DNA from: Raphanus sativus
Taxonomy: Eukaryota > Streptophyta > Magnoliopsida > Brassicales > Brassicaceae
Length of the DNA: 64,000 nt
Direction of reading: 5' to 3'
Assembly (NCBI RefSeq): GCF_000801105.2
Contig: NC_079519.1
Coordinates: forward strand, 28,991,288-29,055,287
Each line of letters begins with the position of its first letter. The first letter of the stretch is position 1. Below, piece by piece: positions 12,535-22,806 of this stretch. Below the pieces are notes generated by a model. It did not search any database. It was not told where the DNA came from and saw only the letters and a program-made list of their open reading frames with translations. Position numbers and translations under genes: made by a program.

Positions 12535-12785
12535 CTCCTTCTGTGTCATATTATAAGTAGTTTAAGAAAAATTTGTTTGTTTCAAATATAAATACTTTCA
12601 TTATTCTATGCAACTTTTATTTTTATTAGATATTGTGTGGCCCATCAAATAATATATACTTATTTATGATTGGTTTTTCTATATATAATTTATATATCAA
12701 ATGCTATTTGTGAAAAATAAATAATATATTTTAAAAATTTTGTGCATTCATTTAATACTACATACATAAAAAAAAACAGGGTGAG
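12535..12785. mobile_element. Stowaway-like MITE, about 251 bp
   Basis: Ends CTCCTTCTGTGTC and (reverse complement) CTCACCCTGTTTT are imperfect inverted repeats resembling the CTCCCTCCGTTTC terminus of Tc1/mariner-type Stowaway elements. A TA dinucleotide flanks each side (12533-12534 and 12786-12787). AT-rich and non-coding. Confidence 0.55.
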
Positions 12786-12897
12786 TATGTAAATAGGCAT
12801 CATTTTCCGATGCGTTAGGCGTCATTTGAGACCGGGCTGGCACTGTGTTTAACATTATTGTTACTAAACTTCTGACCCGATAAAATTAATAAGAAAA

Positions 12898-13008
12898 CTA
12901 GATTTTGACCCGCCCTTAGAAGGGCAGATATATTTTTTGTTTTACATTTTTTATAAATTTAATTTTTATATTTATGTTTTTATTTACGTTTTTTTTCATT
13001 ATATAATA
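12898..13008 (-). mobile_element. Helitron 3' end fragment, minus strand
   Basis: Read on the minus strand, the sequence ends with the palindrome TGCCCTTCTAAGGGCG followed by GGTCAAAAT and the terminal CTAG (12898-12901), with the insertion-site A at 12897. The internal words match the 3' halves of the two plus-strand copies that follow, but in inverted orientation. Confidence 0.6.
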
Positions 13009-13423
13009 TCAATATACTAAAACAAAAATATGACCTATTGATATATGTGTGGTCAAATTATTTTAGGATAATTATTAAAACCTCTTATTAATTATTTAAA
13101 AGGAATATACAAAGAAAAATATAAATATGATTAAAAACATAAATATAAAAATTAAATTTCTAAAATATGTAAAACAAAAAAAATATACCAGCTCTTTTAA
13201 AGGCGAATCCGAATCTAGTCAATACTATTAAAATAGAAACATAACATATTGATATATGTATGGTCAAACTATTTTAATACAATGACTAAAACTTCCTATT
13301 AATTATTTAAGAGAAATATTATACAATGAAAAACACAAATATGACTAAAACATATAAATATAAAAATTAAATTTCTAAAAGAATATAAAACTAAAAAATA
13401 TAAAAGGGCGGGTCCAAATGTAG
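13009..13423 (+). mobile_element. Two head-to-tail short Helitron copies
   Basis: Copy 1 is 13009-13218 and copy 2 is 13219-13423. Each begins TCAATA(TA)CTA, contains the shared block TTGATATATG plus TGGTCAAA, and ends with a small G/C palindrome followed by CTAG (copy 1) or GTAG (copy 2). The CTAG of copy 1 abuts the TC of copy 2 with no spacer. This matches the 5'-TC...CTRR-3' structure of Helitrons; at about 210 bp they are non-autonomous derivatives. Confidence 0.7.
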
Positions 13424-13712
13424 AAATCTATTTAAAACCCGTTAAACTAAAATCTGTAGAATATCGTATCATGATCATAATTTTTAATTTTAATTTTAGT
13501 TGTTTAGTTTTAGTTTTAATTTTATTTTTTAGAGAAACATAATTTTTATGTTTGTGTGTTTGTATAATCATATTCTGTATGATATGAATTTAATAGAATA
13601 GATAAGTTTTGTAAGTATGTACATGTATCATATGGTAAGGCTTGGTCCTTTTGTCAATATTCAGTCCAAATTATTTGTTTTTTTTTATTTGAACATAAAA
13701 ACAGGAACATAT

Positions 13713-13793
13713 GGAAGTTACGAACGGTTAACAATATTCGAAGCCCAAATTATCGTTTCATATGCCGAAGGAAGTTACGAACGGTTAACAATA
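13713..13793. repeat. 24-bp direct repeat
   Basis: GGAAGTTACGAACGGTTAAC(AATA) occurs at 13713-13736 and 13770-13793, identical, 57 bp apart. Confidence 0.8.
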
Positions 13794-13932
13794 CTTTAGA
13801 TATAATTATATTATATTTTATGCAGTTATTTTTTTAAGTTAGACCTAACATTTTATTAATTGGTCATACAGGAGAATTAATAGAATAGATTTTGTAACAA
13901 AGAAATGTTATATGTAACAGTTGAAACTAAGG

Positions 13933-13980
13933 TGAAAAACTTTTACTTTTTTTTTTTTGTAAACTGAAAAACTTTTACTT
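13933..13980 (-). repeat. tail-like 16-bp insertion with 16-bp target duplication
   Basis: TGAAAAACTTTTACTT is at 13933-13948 and 13965-13980. The 16-bp insert is ten T followed by GTAAAC, i.e. GTTTAC plus an A tail on the minus strand. Confidence 0.85.
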
Positions 13981-14290
13981 ACCAACATAAATTTACCAAA
14001 ACAAACACACAGACACACACACAATATTCCAAGTTCTCATTTGTCAATTTGCCATTATGTGTCATTATAATCAATCGATCACGTAATATATACGATCATA
14101 CAAATGTTGTTAGTTTAACTGCTTAGAGGAGATCTTGTCTAATCCAGATTGGAGAGTCCATGCGTTATGCTTAAGAAGGATATTCATTTATCATTTATAT
14201 GTAATCCAAAGAGAAGTATAGAACCCATTTTTAAAAAATAAAAATCATATATATGAGGTCATAAAACATCTTGGCCCATCCTTCAAACTG

Positions 14291-14298
14291 CTATAAAA
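14291..14298 (+). promoter_or_regulatory. TATA box of the 8-cysteine proline-rich gene
   Basis: CTATAAAA lies 86 bases before the ATG at 14384, in front of a C/T-rich leader (CTCTTCATTTTCTCTTCATT). This is a typical plant TATA position for a short 5' UTR. Confidence 0.75.
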
Positions 14299-14383
14299 GC
14301 CACTCGAACTCTTCATTTTCTCTTCATTCCAATTCACACACATCAAAGTCTCTTTTGCCTCTAACCAAAAGAGGAATTTAACA

Positions 14384-14827
14384 ATGGGTTCAAGAACGAA
14401 AAGCTCTTTAGCCATTTTCTTGATTCTGAATATCCTTTTCTGCACAGCAATCTCTGCCTGCGGTAACTGCGATTGCCCTTCTCCCAAGCCAAAACCTCAC
14501 CCTTCCCATAAGCCAAAACCTAATCCTAAACCCAAACCAACCCCAACTCCAACCCCTAGCCCTGTCACAGCAAAATGCCCTAGAGACTCTCTTAAACTAG
14601 GAGTCTGCGCCAACGTACTCAGCGGTCTACTCAACATCACCCTTGGGAAGCCACCGGTGAAGCCATGTTGCACCCTCATCAAAGGACTTGCTGATCTTGA
14701 AGCCGCGGCTTGTCTTTGCACCGCACTTAAAGCTAACATCCTTGGGATCAACTTGAACATCCCTATCTCACTCAGTCTGCTTCTTAATGTATGTAGCAAA
14801 AAGGTTCCCCTTGGTTTCCAATGCTAA
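14384..14827 (+). CDS. Hybrid proline-rich protein with 8-cysteine (LTP-like) domain
   Basis: A single-exon gene for 147 residues. Residues 1-25 form a signal peptide ([18 protein letters not shown]). Residues about 26-62 are a short Cys-containing, Pro/Lys-rich linker built of KPKPNP/TPTP units. The remainder is the eight-cysteine motif in the order C-x9-C-x19-CC-x13-CxC-x24-C-x9-C, ending in GFQC. This is the bifunctional inhibitor/lipid-transfer/2S albumin fold; in hybrid proline-rich proteins it is thought to sit at the cell wall or plasma-membrane interface. The layout is that of the Arabidopsis ELP/AIR1/AZI1 group, and the neighbouring gene order points to At1g62510 as the counterpart. 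A TATA box and short leader precede the only plausible ATG. The exact ligand and role cannot be read from the sequence. Confidence 0.9.
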   Translation: MGSRTKSSLAIFLILNILFCTAISACGNCDCPSPKPKPHPSHKPKPNPKPKPTPTPTPSPVTAKCPRDSLKLGVCANVLSGLLNITLGKPPVKPCCTLIKGLADLEAAACLCTALKANILGINLNIPISLSLLLNVCSKKVPLGFQC

Positions 14828-15985
14828 TCAAGACTATAATTATACAACCAACACTTCATGCCAACACACATATCTTCTTGTTTGGATAGACAAGATACTA
14901 TATGTAATATATATTCTGTAATATATTCTGTGTTTATGTATGTGTGTATGTTATTCCTACAACTCTAAACTTCACATTTGTTTTTATTTTGCTCTTACAC
15001 AGTCACTGGGTGTTGTTGTACTGGTTGTTGTTTGAATTAATAAATCATGTGTTTAATACTCTCTTTTTCTTTAGCAAATTTAATACTCTTTATGATCTTA
15101 TAATCGTTATATAACATATATAAAATCTTATCAGACCACGTTGATGAAGCGAAATATACACGGAAACAATCATTTTGAAATAAGATAGAGATGGATTTGA
15201 TTACCAGAGAACAAAGGTCAAAGGTAATTTTTTAAATGATAAGGGCAACTCGTGTATATATATGGATGCGGTGTCAAGACTCTGCTTGTAGTGGCTGATA
15301 ATTGACACCTGCGACATTCGTGTTTTAACCAAAATTCTTCGTATGTAAGAGTAAGACGAAAGTTGTGTCAACCTCTTATTATTTCAGTGATACTGACAAA
15401 TGGATAGGGGTTCGAATAAGTCAAATGAAAAGAGGTATATGTATGGAATAATCAAGGATGAACTTACCAAAGAGATTATCAACTTTATAGAACAAAAAGA
15501 AGAGGTATTAAGGTGTTTTCTGAAATGGAGGTATTAAGGTGTTTCCACCCTAGCATTAGTTTTTTGAACTTCATTTCTATCAATGAATTTATTCCACAAT
15601 TATTATGAGAAAATGAGAAACCAATTTAGTTTTTTTCACGAGTACCACATTAAAAAATCCATATTACACTGTGTCTCAGTCAGCCTTTAAATTTAAATGT
15701 TTTGTCCATTGTCAAATATTAACTGGGCACATGCATGGGCATACATATAACATCACCCAGGGAAATTTAACAATATATATATATATATATATATGTAGCG
15801 GTTTAGAGCATACAATTAGATTTTCTTATTGCTTTCTTAATTTTCTTTTGTTGTAAAGAGTTTTCGTAAACGTGTCTAATATTTTTTTATATAGTTAAGG
15901 AAAACAGAAATCCAATCCGGCTAGATTTGATCCGCCACTAATAGCTAGTTTATTTTCGTAGTGTGAGAGTATATATATTTTATCA
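14828..15985. other. 3' flank and intergenic sequence
   Basis: The first ~200 bases are the likely 3' UTR (TGTAATATATATTCTG, then AATTAATAAATCATG near 15041). Beyond it are an 11-bp direct repeat TTTAATACTCT (15052 and 15079), a 17-bp direct repeat GAGGTATTAAGGTGTTT near 15503 and 15531, and an (AT)n run at 15773-15795. No second gene seen. Confidence 0.55.
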
Positions 15986-16488
15986 CTAGGAATTTGCCGG
16001 CGCTACGCGCCGGTTTTTTATATTATTTAATTACTTTGATACATAATTTATATAGTTTTATAATTTAAATGAATTTAAATATTTATGTTGTATATGATTT
16101 CTTTACATAATAACAACAATGAGATATGGTAGTAAACATATCTAAAATCTTAAATTCAATAATTATTGTTAGTTAGATAAAATGTCTTCTTTGTTTATTG
16201 TTTATTGTTTATTTTTCATTATTCTTTGAAATCAGATGAAAATTTTAGTTGTTATTTTCAGGTTATTAACCAGCTTTTTTATTTAAAGCCAGTGACTATT
16301 TTCTCTCCTCCTCTAGTCTTTTTTTTCTTTTTCTTTTTGAACATTGTATCAAGATTTTCATACAATATATCAGTAACATATTACTTTATTGGTTGAAAAC
16401 TTGTTGCGACATTTAGAAAGTTAAAGACATGATGACAGGTGGCATTTTTCTCCCTATGAAGAAAAAAAATCTGTTTTATTATATAAGA
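15986..16488 (-). mobile_element. Non-autonomous Helitron, 503 bp, both ends intact
   Basis: On the minus strand the element starts TCTTATATAATAAAACAG at 16488, followed closely by ATGCCACCTGTCATCATGTC, a sub-terminal block I associate with Brassicaceae Helitrons. It ends with a perfect hairpin (7-bp stem CCGGCGC...GCGCCGG, 3-base loop, 15997-16013), seven bases, and the terminal CTAG at 15986-15989. It sits between a host A (15985) and T (16489) without target duplication, as Helitrons do. There is no Rep/helicase coding region. Confidence 0.88.
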
Positions 16489-16919
16489 TTTGCGTATCAG
16501 ATATAATAGTTTTGTTCCCCGTGAATAGAAAATTTAAGGGGTATGAAAAAGTTATTTTCAAAAATACAAAAAGAAAAATATAGGAATGAATTAAATCATA
16601 TTTTACCTAAACATTTTATTGGATATGTATCTTTATTTTCGGTTCATTTGAATATTCGAAAAAATTATCCATGAATTGCACCTAGTCTAGAAATTAGTCT
16701 AGACCCTTTTATAAATCTGCAATACCCTTAATAAATTAATAAAAACACATATGTTTAGTTTACGAGGGAAGACAATGTCTAAAGATAAAAAACTGTTTTG
16801 GGTACATCATGTTGTGTTTATAAATAAGTAACTGAAATTTGTTTTGTTGATTTGGTTAGGCACCAATTTTCAGTTAATATAGTTTGATTAAATAGATTAA
16901 ATTTTGATCTAGGAGAGCA
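16489..16919. other. AT-rich intergenic sequence
   Basis: Nothing recognised between the Helitron and the GC-richer retroposon-like block. Confidence 0.5.
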
Positions 16920-17919
16920 GATTATCCAGAAAAAAAAAATCTTATGCCTTCTATCTAGCTTTCTTCGCCGCGAAGAATGATTTTGGTCGACGGATAGGTT
17001 TCCACAGCCATTGTCGATCCGATTTTAGTGTTTACTTATTTTTTATGTTTTTTTTCTTTTTCGAGTTGCATGTCGTGATGGGAGAAGATAATTGTTGTAC
17101 CTCATTCCAGTTTGGTTTTTTCTGTCTTTAGGACTTGGAAGCTCCCATAGCTCTGTTTGTCGCCAGCAACAACTCCGGAGAGTGGAGGTATACTGAGCCT
17201 CAAGCTGCCGGCTTTCGGAGGTTAACCCTTCACTTCTAGGTGTGACCCATAGTTCCATGTCTCTATCCTCTCGGTTTGGCTCTTCCGATGACCCGAATTG
17301 ATCGGTCTTGAAGCTCTCAGAGGAAGCAAAACCAATGAAGACAACGCGGTCGAGGATGGGGATTTCTTAATCTCGTGTTCGGTGGATTGATAGTCGGATG
17401 AGATCTCGAATTGTCTCGATGTATGCTCTCCGATGAATTGCAAGGTGGTTTATGTGTGGTGGATTCGATTCCAGGAAGAGATATCGGCTTCGTTCAATTG
17501 AAGTTCTCGGCTGGGAGAAGCGATAGTGATGTTGTGTACGCGGAGTTGATACATGTTTCCTGGAGGGTCTGGTGAGACGCCGCTTGATTCTCGGCATTTT
17601 CTCGTTGGTGCGCGGTGAAGACAAAACGGGTTTGTGACGCGTGTCCTTAGTTGTTGAGAGGTTAACACGTGTTCCGACCTTTTAATATTTTGACGTGTGG
17701 AGCGGCGCATATCCCGCTTAGAGTTTAGTCTGGTGGGTTTATGGCCCATTTGTTTCTCTTTCGTATGGCATTTTGTTGGTTTGGACCTGTATGTTTGTAA
17801 AACCGGCTTCAGGCTTTGTCCTTTGGCATATGCCTGCTTTGACTGAGATTTTTGGAGATGATTTCGTACTACTTCGGCTTTATATTAATAATAATAATAT
17901 CAGATGGCAAAAAAAATTC
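16920..17919 (+). mobile_element. Likely LINE 3'-end fragment
   Basis: A GC-richer block (16960-17880) in AT-rich surroundings ends with a T-rich stretch, then AATAATAATAATATCAGATGG followed by an A tail at 17910-17918. This kind of end is what I associate with plant L1-type LINE 3' ends. No intact reverse transcriptase is visible; several minus-strand frames of 70-100 codons here show no known motif and look accidental. A clean target-site duplication was not found, and the 5' limit is approximate. Confidence 0.45.
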
Positions 17920-18267
17920 CAGAACAAATATATTTGGATTATCTTATTGCATAAGAAACAAATTAGACCTTTTAAAGCAGAAAATATAACCCAATATAGT
18001 ATTTAGGCCTGACAATATATTATTCAACTAACAGTATAGTAATTTAAAAAATCACAGACGTCTGAAAACCTAAAAATACTATGAATAAAATGAGATTTAT
18101 TAAATTTGTTTGTTCGAATTGTTTTTATTCGGTCTCTCTCTGCTCCACACATTGTAAATATCACTAAAACAAATAATTGAGACTTTCATTCTATGTGCTA
18201 AAAAGGTGACACTATGGTGTGTTGCCTGTCATTTCCGACTTGGATGGTCCACAATTACAAACAAAAT

Positions 18268-18314
18268 TCAATGGATCTATTTTTTTTTTGTCGACAACTC
18301 AATGGATCTATTTT
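18268..18314 (-). repeat. tail-like 15-bp insertion with 16-bp target duplication
   Basis: TCAATGGATCTATTTT is at 18268-18283 and 18299-18314, identical. The insert is TTTTTTGTCGACAAC, i.e. GTTGTCGAC plus an A run on the minus strand. Confidence 0.85.
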
Positions 18315-18481
18315 GATGGTGAGCCCGTGAACCCATTTTTTTCTTACACAACTTGCGTAAAGAAAAAAAGATCGTAAAGATATTGTGTACTCTGTAGGTA
18401 CATAGACTGTGGAACAGTAGAAGCTATGTTTCATTATTGGATTTGATGAATAGTTTGATAAAAATACTCATTTTTATTTTT

Positions 18482-18577
18482 TTTCTGGAATTACAAATTT
18501 GTTGTTTCCATATATATATATATATATAATTTGTCGTTTTCGTATATATAAAAACGACAAATTTGTAATTCCAGAAA
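18482..18577. repeat. Inverted repeat, ~26-bp arms
   Basis: TTTCTGGAATTACAAATTTG(TTGTTT) at 18482-18507 is mirrored by AAAACGACAAATTTGTAATT(CCAGAAA) at 18551-18577 with one or two mismatches; the loop is mostly (TA)n. It could be a small foldback element or a hairpin made during repair. Confidence 0.8.
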
Positions 18578-19126
18578 GAAATAAAATATACTTAAGTTGA
18601 TTTCTCGAAAATGTTTTTTTTTTTGTTCAAAAAAAAATAAAAAATAAAAAAATATTTGATAGAAGAATATATATATTTAATGTTTGATAGAAGAATATTA
18701 CGGGAAAAAACATATTTTGACCGTGTATCATTGTGCTTAATCACAAAAGCTTTTTCCGTACGTACATGTAAACCCACATTTCCATAACTGCATGCAACCT
18801 CTTTTTTTTCTGCATGCAAACCTTTATCTTGGTATAGAGGGATAGTCTAGAAAACTCAAAATTAAGTCTCGCAAGGTTTTCTTAATAAGATTAAAGATTC
18901 AAATAGATCCAAAACAAAATGACAGATTACAGCAAACAACTCAAGAAGACACATGCAAAAACCCTATCTTAATCATCACAACAACGACAACGGACAACAA
19001 ATTTAAAACAGCACTTGTTAAAACCCTAGACAACCAACCTGATCTTCAACAAAAAGAACACAAATATAAATATTTAGATTATTTCAAAAGCCTCGTAACC
19101 CTTGATATATCGTACGTTGTTTGTTA

Positions 19127-20092
19127 TCAAGTAAGAGGAGGGCAGATAAAACCAGGAGGAGGGTTGATTCCACAAGTGATGAGAGCTTGAAGTGCAAGAG
19201 GAATGAAGATGTTTAAGTTTAGAAGCTTAAGTCTTATGGTTGTGCAAAGACAAACGGCTGCTTCTAACTCAAGTAACCCTTGTAACACTGGACAACACAC
19301 ATTCTCCACTGGATTTCCAAGTCCAATATGGATCAAACCTCCCAAAACGTCAACACAAGCTCCAAGCTTCAGTGCGTTGATCGGACACGTTGGTTGAGCG
19401 CCTCCTCCTCCGGAAGGTGGACCAGCATGATACGGTGGATAACCCGAGGATGGTGGTGGAGTTGTGATAGGAGGTGGGTTAATGATCGGAGGGAGAAGTC
19501 CTGGAGGTGTTGTGATTGGAGGGAGAATTCCTGGAGGAGTTGCGACCGGAGGTGGGTTAATGATCGGAGGGAGAAGTCCTGGAGGTGTTGTGATCGGCGG
19601 TGGCCTTACCATTGGTGGTGGATAGACGACCGGAGGAGGTCTTGAGATAGGCGGTGGCCTAACCACTGGTGGGGGATAAACCACCGGAGGAGGTCTAACA
19701 AACGGCGGTGATGACCCTCCTCCACCATGATGCGGAGGTCCCCCACCACCACCTCCACCGTGATGCGGTGGCCCACCACCACCACCACCATGATGCGGCG
19801 GCCCACCACCTTTTCCACCATGATGTGGCGGTTTACTACCTCCTTTTCCTCCGTGATGCGGTGGTTTTCCGCCTCCTCCACCGCCACCGCCACCGCCTCC
19901 CCCGCCACCGCCTCCACCTCCACCGCCTCCACCTCCACCACCGCCCCCTCCACCACCACCACCATGATGTGGAGGCTTCGGGACAGGAGGGTGAGGGTGA
20001 GTGCAAGGAGTGCAAGCTTGGATCGTTGGTGGCAATGTGATGACCGAGGCGATCAAGAAAATGAAGAAGGAAACCGAAGCCCTCAAATCCAT
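19127..20092 (-). CDS. Gly/His/Pro-rich protein with 8-cysteine (LTP-like) domain
   Basis: One exon, 321 residues, matching Arabidopsis At1g62500 in layout and in its start (MDLRASVSFFIFLIA). Residues 1-26 are a signal peptide. Then come CTPCTHPHPPVPKPPHH, a run of 32 consecutive glycines (44-75), four to five KPPHHGG/GPPHHGG repeats, and a long hydrophobic proline section of VVYPPPVVRPPP and ITTPPGLLPPI repeats. Residues about 235-321 are the eight-cysteine motif, C-x9-C-x19-CC-x13-CxC-x23-C-x9-C, ending PPLT. A secreted cell-wall protein is most likely. The Gly run uses mixed GGT/GGA/GGC codons. The gene faces away from the 8-cysteine gene at 14384, about 4.3 kb apart. Long frames on the opposite strand here are by-products of the repeats. 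Confidence 0.92.
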   Translation of the reverse strand: MDLRASVSFFIFLIASVITLPPTIQACTPCTHPHPPVPKPPHHGGGGGGGGGGGGGGGGGGGGGGGGGGGGGGGGKPPHHGGKGGSKPPHHGGKGGGPPHHGGGGGGPPHHGGGGGGGPPHHGGGGSSPPFVRPPPVVYPPPVVRPPPISRPPPVVYPPPMVRPPPITTPPGLLPPIINPPPVATPPGILPPITTPPGLLPPIINPPPITTPPPSSGYPPYHAGPPSGGGGAQPTCPINALKLGACVDVLGGLIHIGLGNPVENVCCPVLQGLLELEAAVCLCTTIRLKLLNLNIFIPLALQALITCGINPPPGFICPPLT

Positions 20093-20160
20093 TATTTGCT
20101 AATTTATTAGGGTTGAACTTTTACTGCATTGTTTGTCTAATATTTTGGCAAATAAACATG

Positions 20161-20170
20161 TTAATATATA
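20161..20170 (-). promoter_or_regulatory. Probable TATA box of the At1g62500-like gene
   Basis: TATATATTAA on the minus strand, about 70 bases before the ATG at 20092. Other AT-rich words nearby make this only probable. Confidence 0.45.
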
Positions 20171-20521
20171 GGTGAAGCTTAAGTGTTACCCGTGACTCTT
20201 GTAGGGGTGGAAACCACTAGCAATGAGTGCATGTAGATTTTATTATTTGCTATGGTACGTACGAACATGTGTGGGGTATGAAAGTGAAGGAAAAAATTCC
20301 ACACTTCGAGAAATTTTTGGAGCATTTTATTGCGTTACAACTAAGAAATTTTGGAATATTTTTCAGTAAGACTTAAAATGTTTCTTTTTGTTTTGGATTA
20401 TTGTTGGTCCGATGCAAACTTCAAGGTCAAGCCCGTGACTAAAGTGTAAACAGATTATGATCACTGTCTTCGAACTAAAGAGTCCGTGAAATTGTTTGTT
20501 CCCTTGTGTATTTTTTTTTTT

Positions 20522-20568
20522 AAGTTTTGTAGTGCTTCTTTTCAAAAAAAAAAAGTTTTGTAATGCTT
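20522..20568 (+). repeat. tail-like insertion with 16-bp target duplication
   Basis: AAGTTTTGTAGTGCTT (20522-20537) and AAGTTTTGTAATGCTT (20553-20568) flank a 15-bp insert, CTTTTC plus an A run. Confidence 0.75.
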
Positions 20569-20653
20569 TTTGGTGAGGACGGTTTGAGAAAAATTGGGAG
20601 GGAAGGATTTGATTGATTAAATTTCTGTGCTGAGTCCTTGCCATTCTTTGAGG

Positions 20654-21011
20654 GAGAAAGGTAAACTATGACATATAAAGTAGGGTTTGGCACATACCAA
20701 GTAAGTATTAATTTTTGGAGGCTTGGTACTTAGTTCAGATCGTTCGAGTTAAATAGACGAATTTACAACCGACAATACTACCATTTTATAAAAATACATG
20801 TCTGACTTTGTCACTTTGAATTATGAGATCCGTATTCGATGGTTTATCCTGCACTATGAAAATTTATGAGAAAGGTAAACTATGACATATAATGTAGGGT
20901 TTGGCATATACCAAGTAAGTATTAATTTTTGGAGGCTTGGTACTTAGCTCAGATTTCAAGTTAAATAGACAATTTACAACCAACAATACTACCATTTTAT
21001 AAAAATACACG
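20654..21011. repeat. Local direct duplication, ~145 bp, period 214 bp
   Basis: The block beginning GAGAAAGGTAAACTATGACA at about 20654 recurs at 20868 and is aligned for about 145 bases through TACCATTTTATAAAAATACA, with roughly ten differences and small indels. No gene lies inside. It appears to be an old segmental tandem duplication upstream of the At1g62500-like gene. Confidence 0.85.
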
Positions 21012-22399
21012 TCGTAATCTACATAATTTACATTTTATGTGGTTAATTTGAATGTAGATCTCTTAGTGTAAAAGTATTAATGAATTCTTAGTTAAATCAC
21101 TGAACCAAAAAGGATTTCACAAATATTTGTTTCTAAAATATTTATCTTTTGCAAGTAATATAATCTCATACAAAGATAAGTATAATCTCATTCAAAAATA
21201 AGTATATTAATTTCCTATCTTTTTATTTAATGGACTATCCTTTAACAAATCATATATTTTATCTACTTCCAGTCATAAATAATTAAAAAAATCGGTTACT
21301 TTTTTAATTGACGACGAATACTTTATTTTGTAAGGTGAAATGAGGTGAGTAATGAGTATAAGCCAAATAAAAAATTATTGACAACTAATTTTAATATTTA
21401 AGTGGACTAAGATTTTGGGAACAAATAATTGTTCATTTCGAATTTAATGTGAATGTTATTCACGTAAATGGAATTAAATGACATCTAAATCAGCGCAAAG
21501 TCAGTATTAATGAACTACAATCAAATATACTAACAATTTTACACATATTTAGGGCTTGATTTAGGATATCCTTGAACTATCTAAGTTGATTTTTGAATTT
21601 AATTTATTATTTTAGATTTTGATTATATTATACAAATTTAAAAGCAAATATAAAATACATTTAAATTTAATTTTTTTTATTTTCATATTTGAAATGAATG
21701 CATGTTATATGAAATTAGATTATGGTTTAGAAATATGTGAAATAGGCTTTAGGGTATATGGTTTAGAAGATTATGAATTAGGGTTTAGGCTAAAGGGTTT
21801 GACTTATACTGAAAATGTGATAAAAATCTCTAGAAATATGTATTTGAACTAATATATAGATTCAAGAAAATACAAAAATGGTGAGATTCAAATAGGTATA
21901 TGAATATATGATATATGGTTTATGGTATAGAGGTTTGGTTTGTATTGAAAATATGTATTCTACTCTTGAAAATATTTTGCAAGTTCATACACAGATTTTT
22001 TTTTTTCAGAATACATCAATAACGTGCCAGTAAAGTTGATCACGGTTGATAATATTTTTATTTTTTATGTTTAGTTATCTATATAAAGTCGAATATATGC
22101 AATCTATTTATTAATTTGTTTTGAATTTTTTCTTACGTATGAATTTAATAATAATACACTCAAAATATTAAGAACTGTACAAGAGAGGGTATGTTGGATG
22201 CAAAAAATGCCGGTCGGTATAATAATAGGCACATAAGAAATTATTACGTGATAAACAACATCTTATTTGGCATACATATATTAGGCGAATTAAATGGGGT
22301 TGGTTAGTTTAAAGGTAATATAAAATATAACATTTATAATAAAAAAAGTGCAATAACTTTGTATAATCAGATTTTTTATGAATCCTTCTTTTTTAATAG

Positions 22400-22404
<5 letters not shown>

Positions 22405-22447
<43 letters not shown>
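22405..22447. repeat. (TA)n microsatellite
   Basis: About 21 uninterrupted TA dinucleotides. Confidence 0.95.
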
Positions 22448-22449
<2 letters not shown>

Positions 22450-22806
22450 CCTATTAGTGTTCATATATGAAGATTTTGAGTTATCTAAAGTAATCTAAAT
22501 GACTTAAGAATCAGTATATCCGGATTTTCTTTTTTCTTTGCATTTTAGCATTTATACTTTTGTATATTTACCGATTTTTTTTAACTTTTGGGTTAAAAAG
22601 TTACACAGTTTAGATTGGTCGTTTTAACTCAACTAGATTTTTTCTCTTATTTTAAAAATTTTGAATGTTATATTTTTTTTATAAATTATAATAGTTTTGA
22701 AGTTTGCTTAGGAAATATATTTCTTGAAAGGAGTTATTGTGAGAACCTCTAGTCATCACGGAAAGAGAGAAAATTTTTTGTATGCGCTAGTGGTTTCGGG
22801 AGGATC

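Larger units (their letters stand above)
17920..19126. other. Intergenic sequence and 3' flank
   Basis: AT-rich. It contains the tail-like insertion at 18268-18314 and the hairpin at 18482-18577. The last ~250 bases are the likely 3' UTR of the minus-strand gene ending at 19127. Confidence 0.5.

Noticed and set aside
19328..20110. Frames of 105-127 codons opposite or overlapping the At1g62500-like gene
   Set aside because: Repeat shadows (His/Arg- or Thr/Met-rich) with no signal peptide or family match.
21720..21830. Interstitial telomere repeat (TTTAGGG)
   Set aside because: Only a few scattered and interrupted matches in AT-rich DNA.
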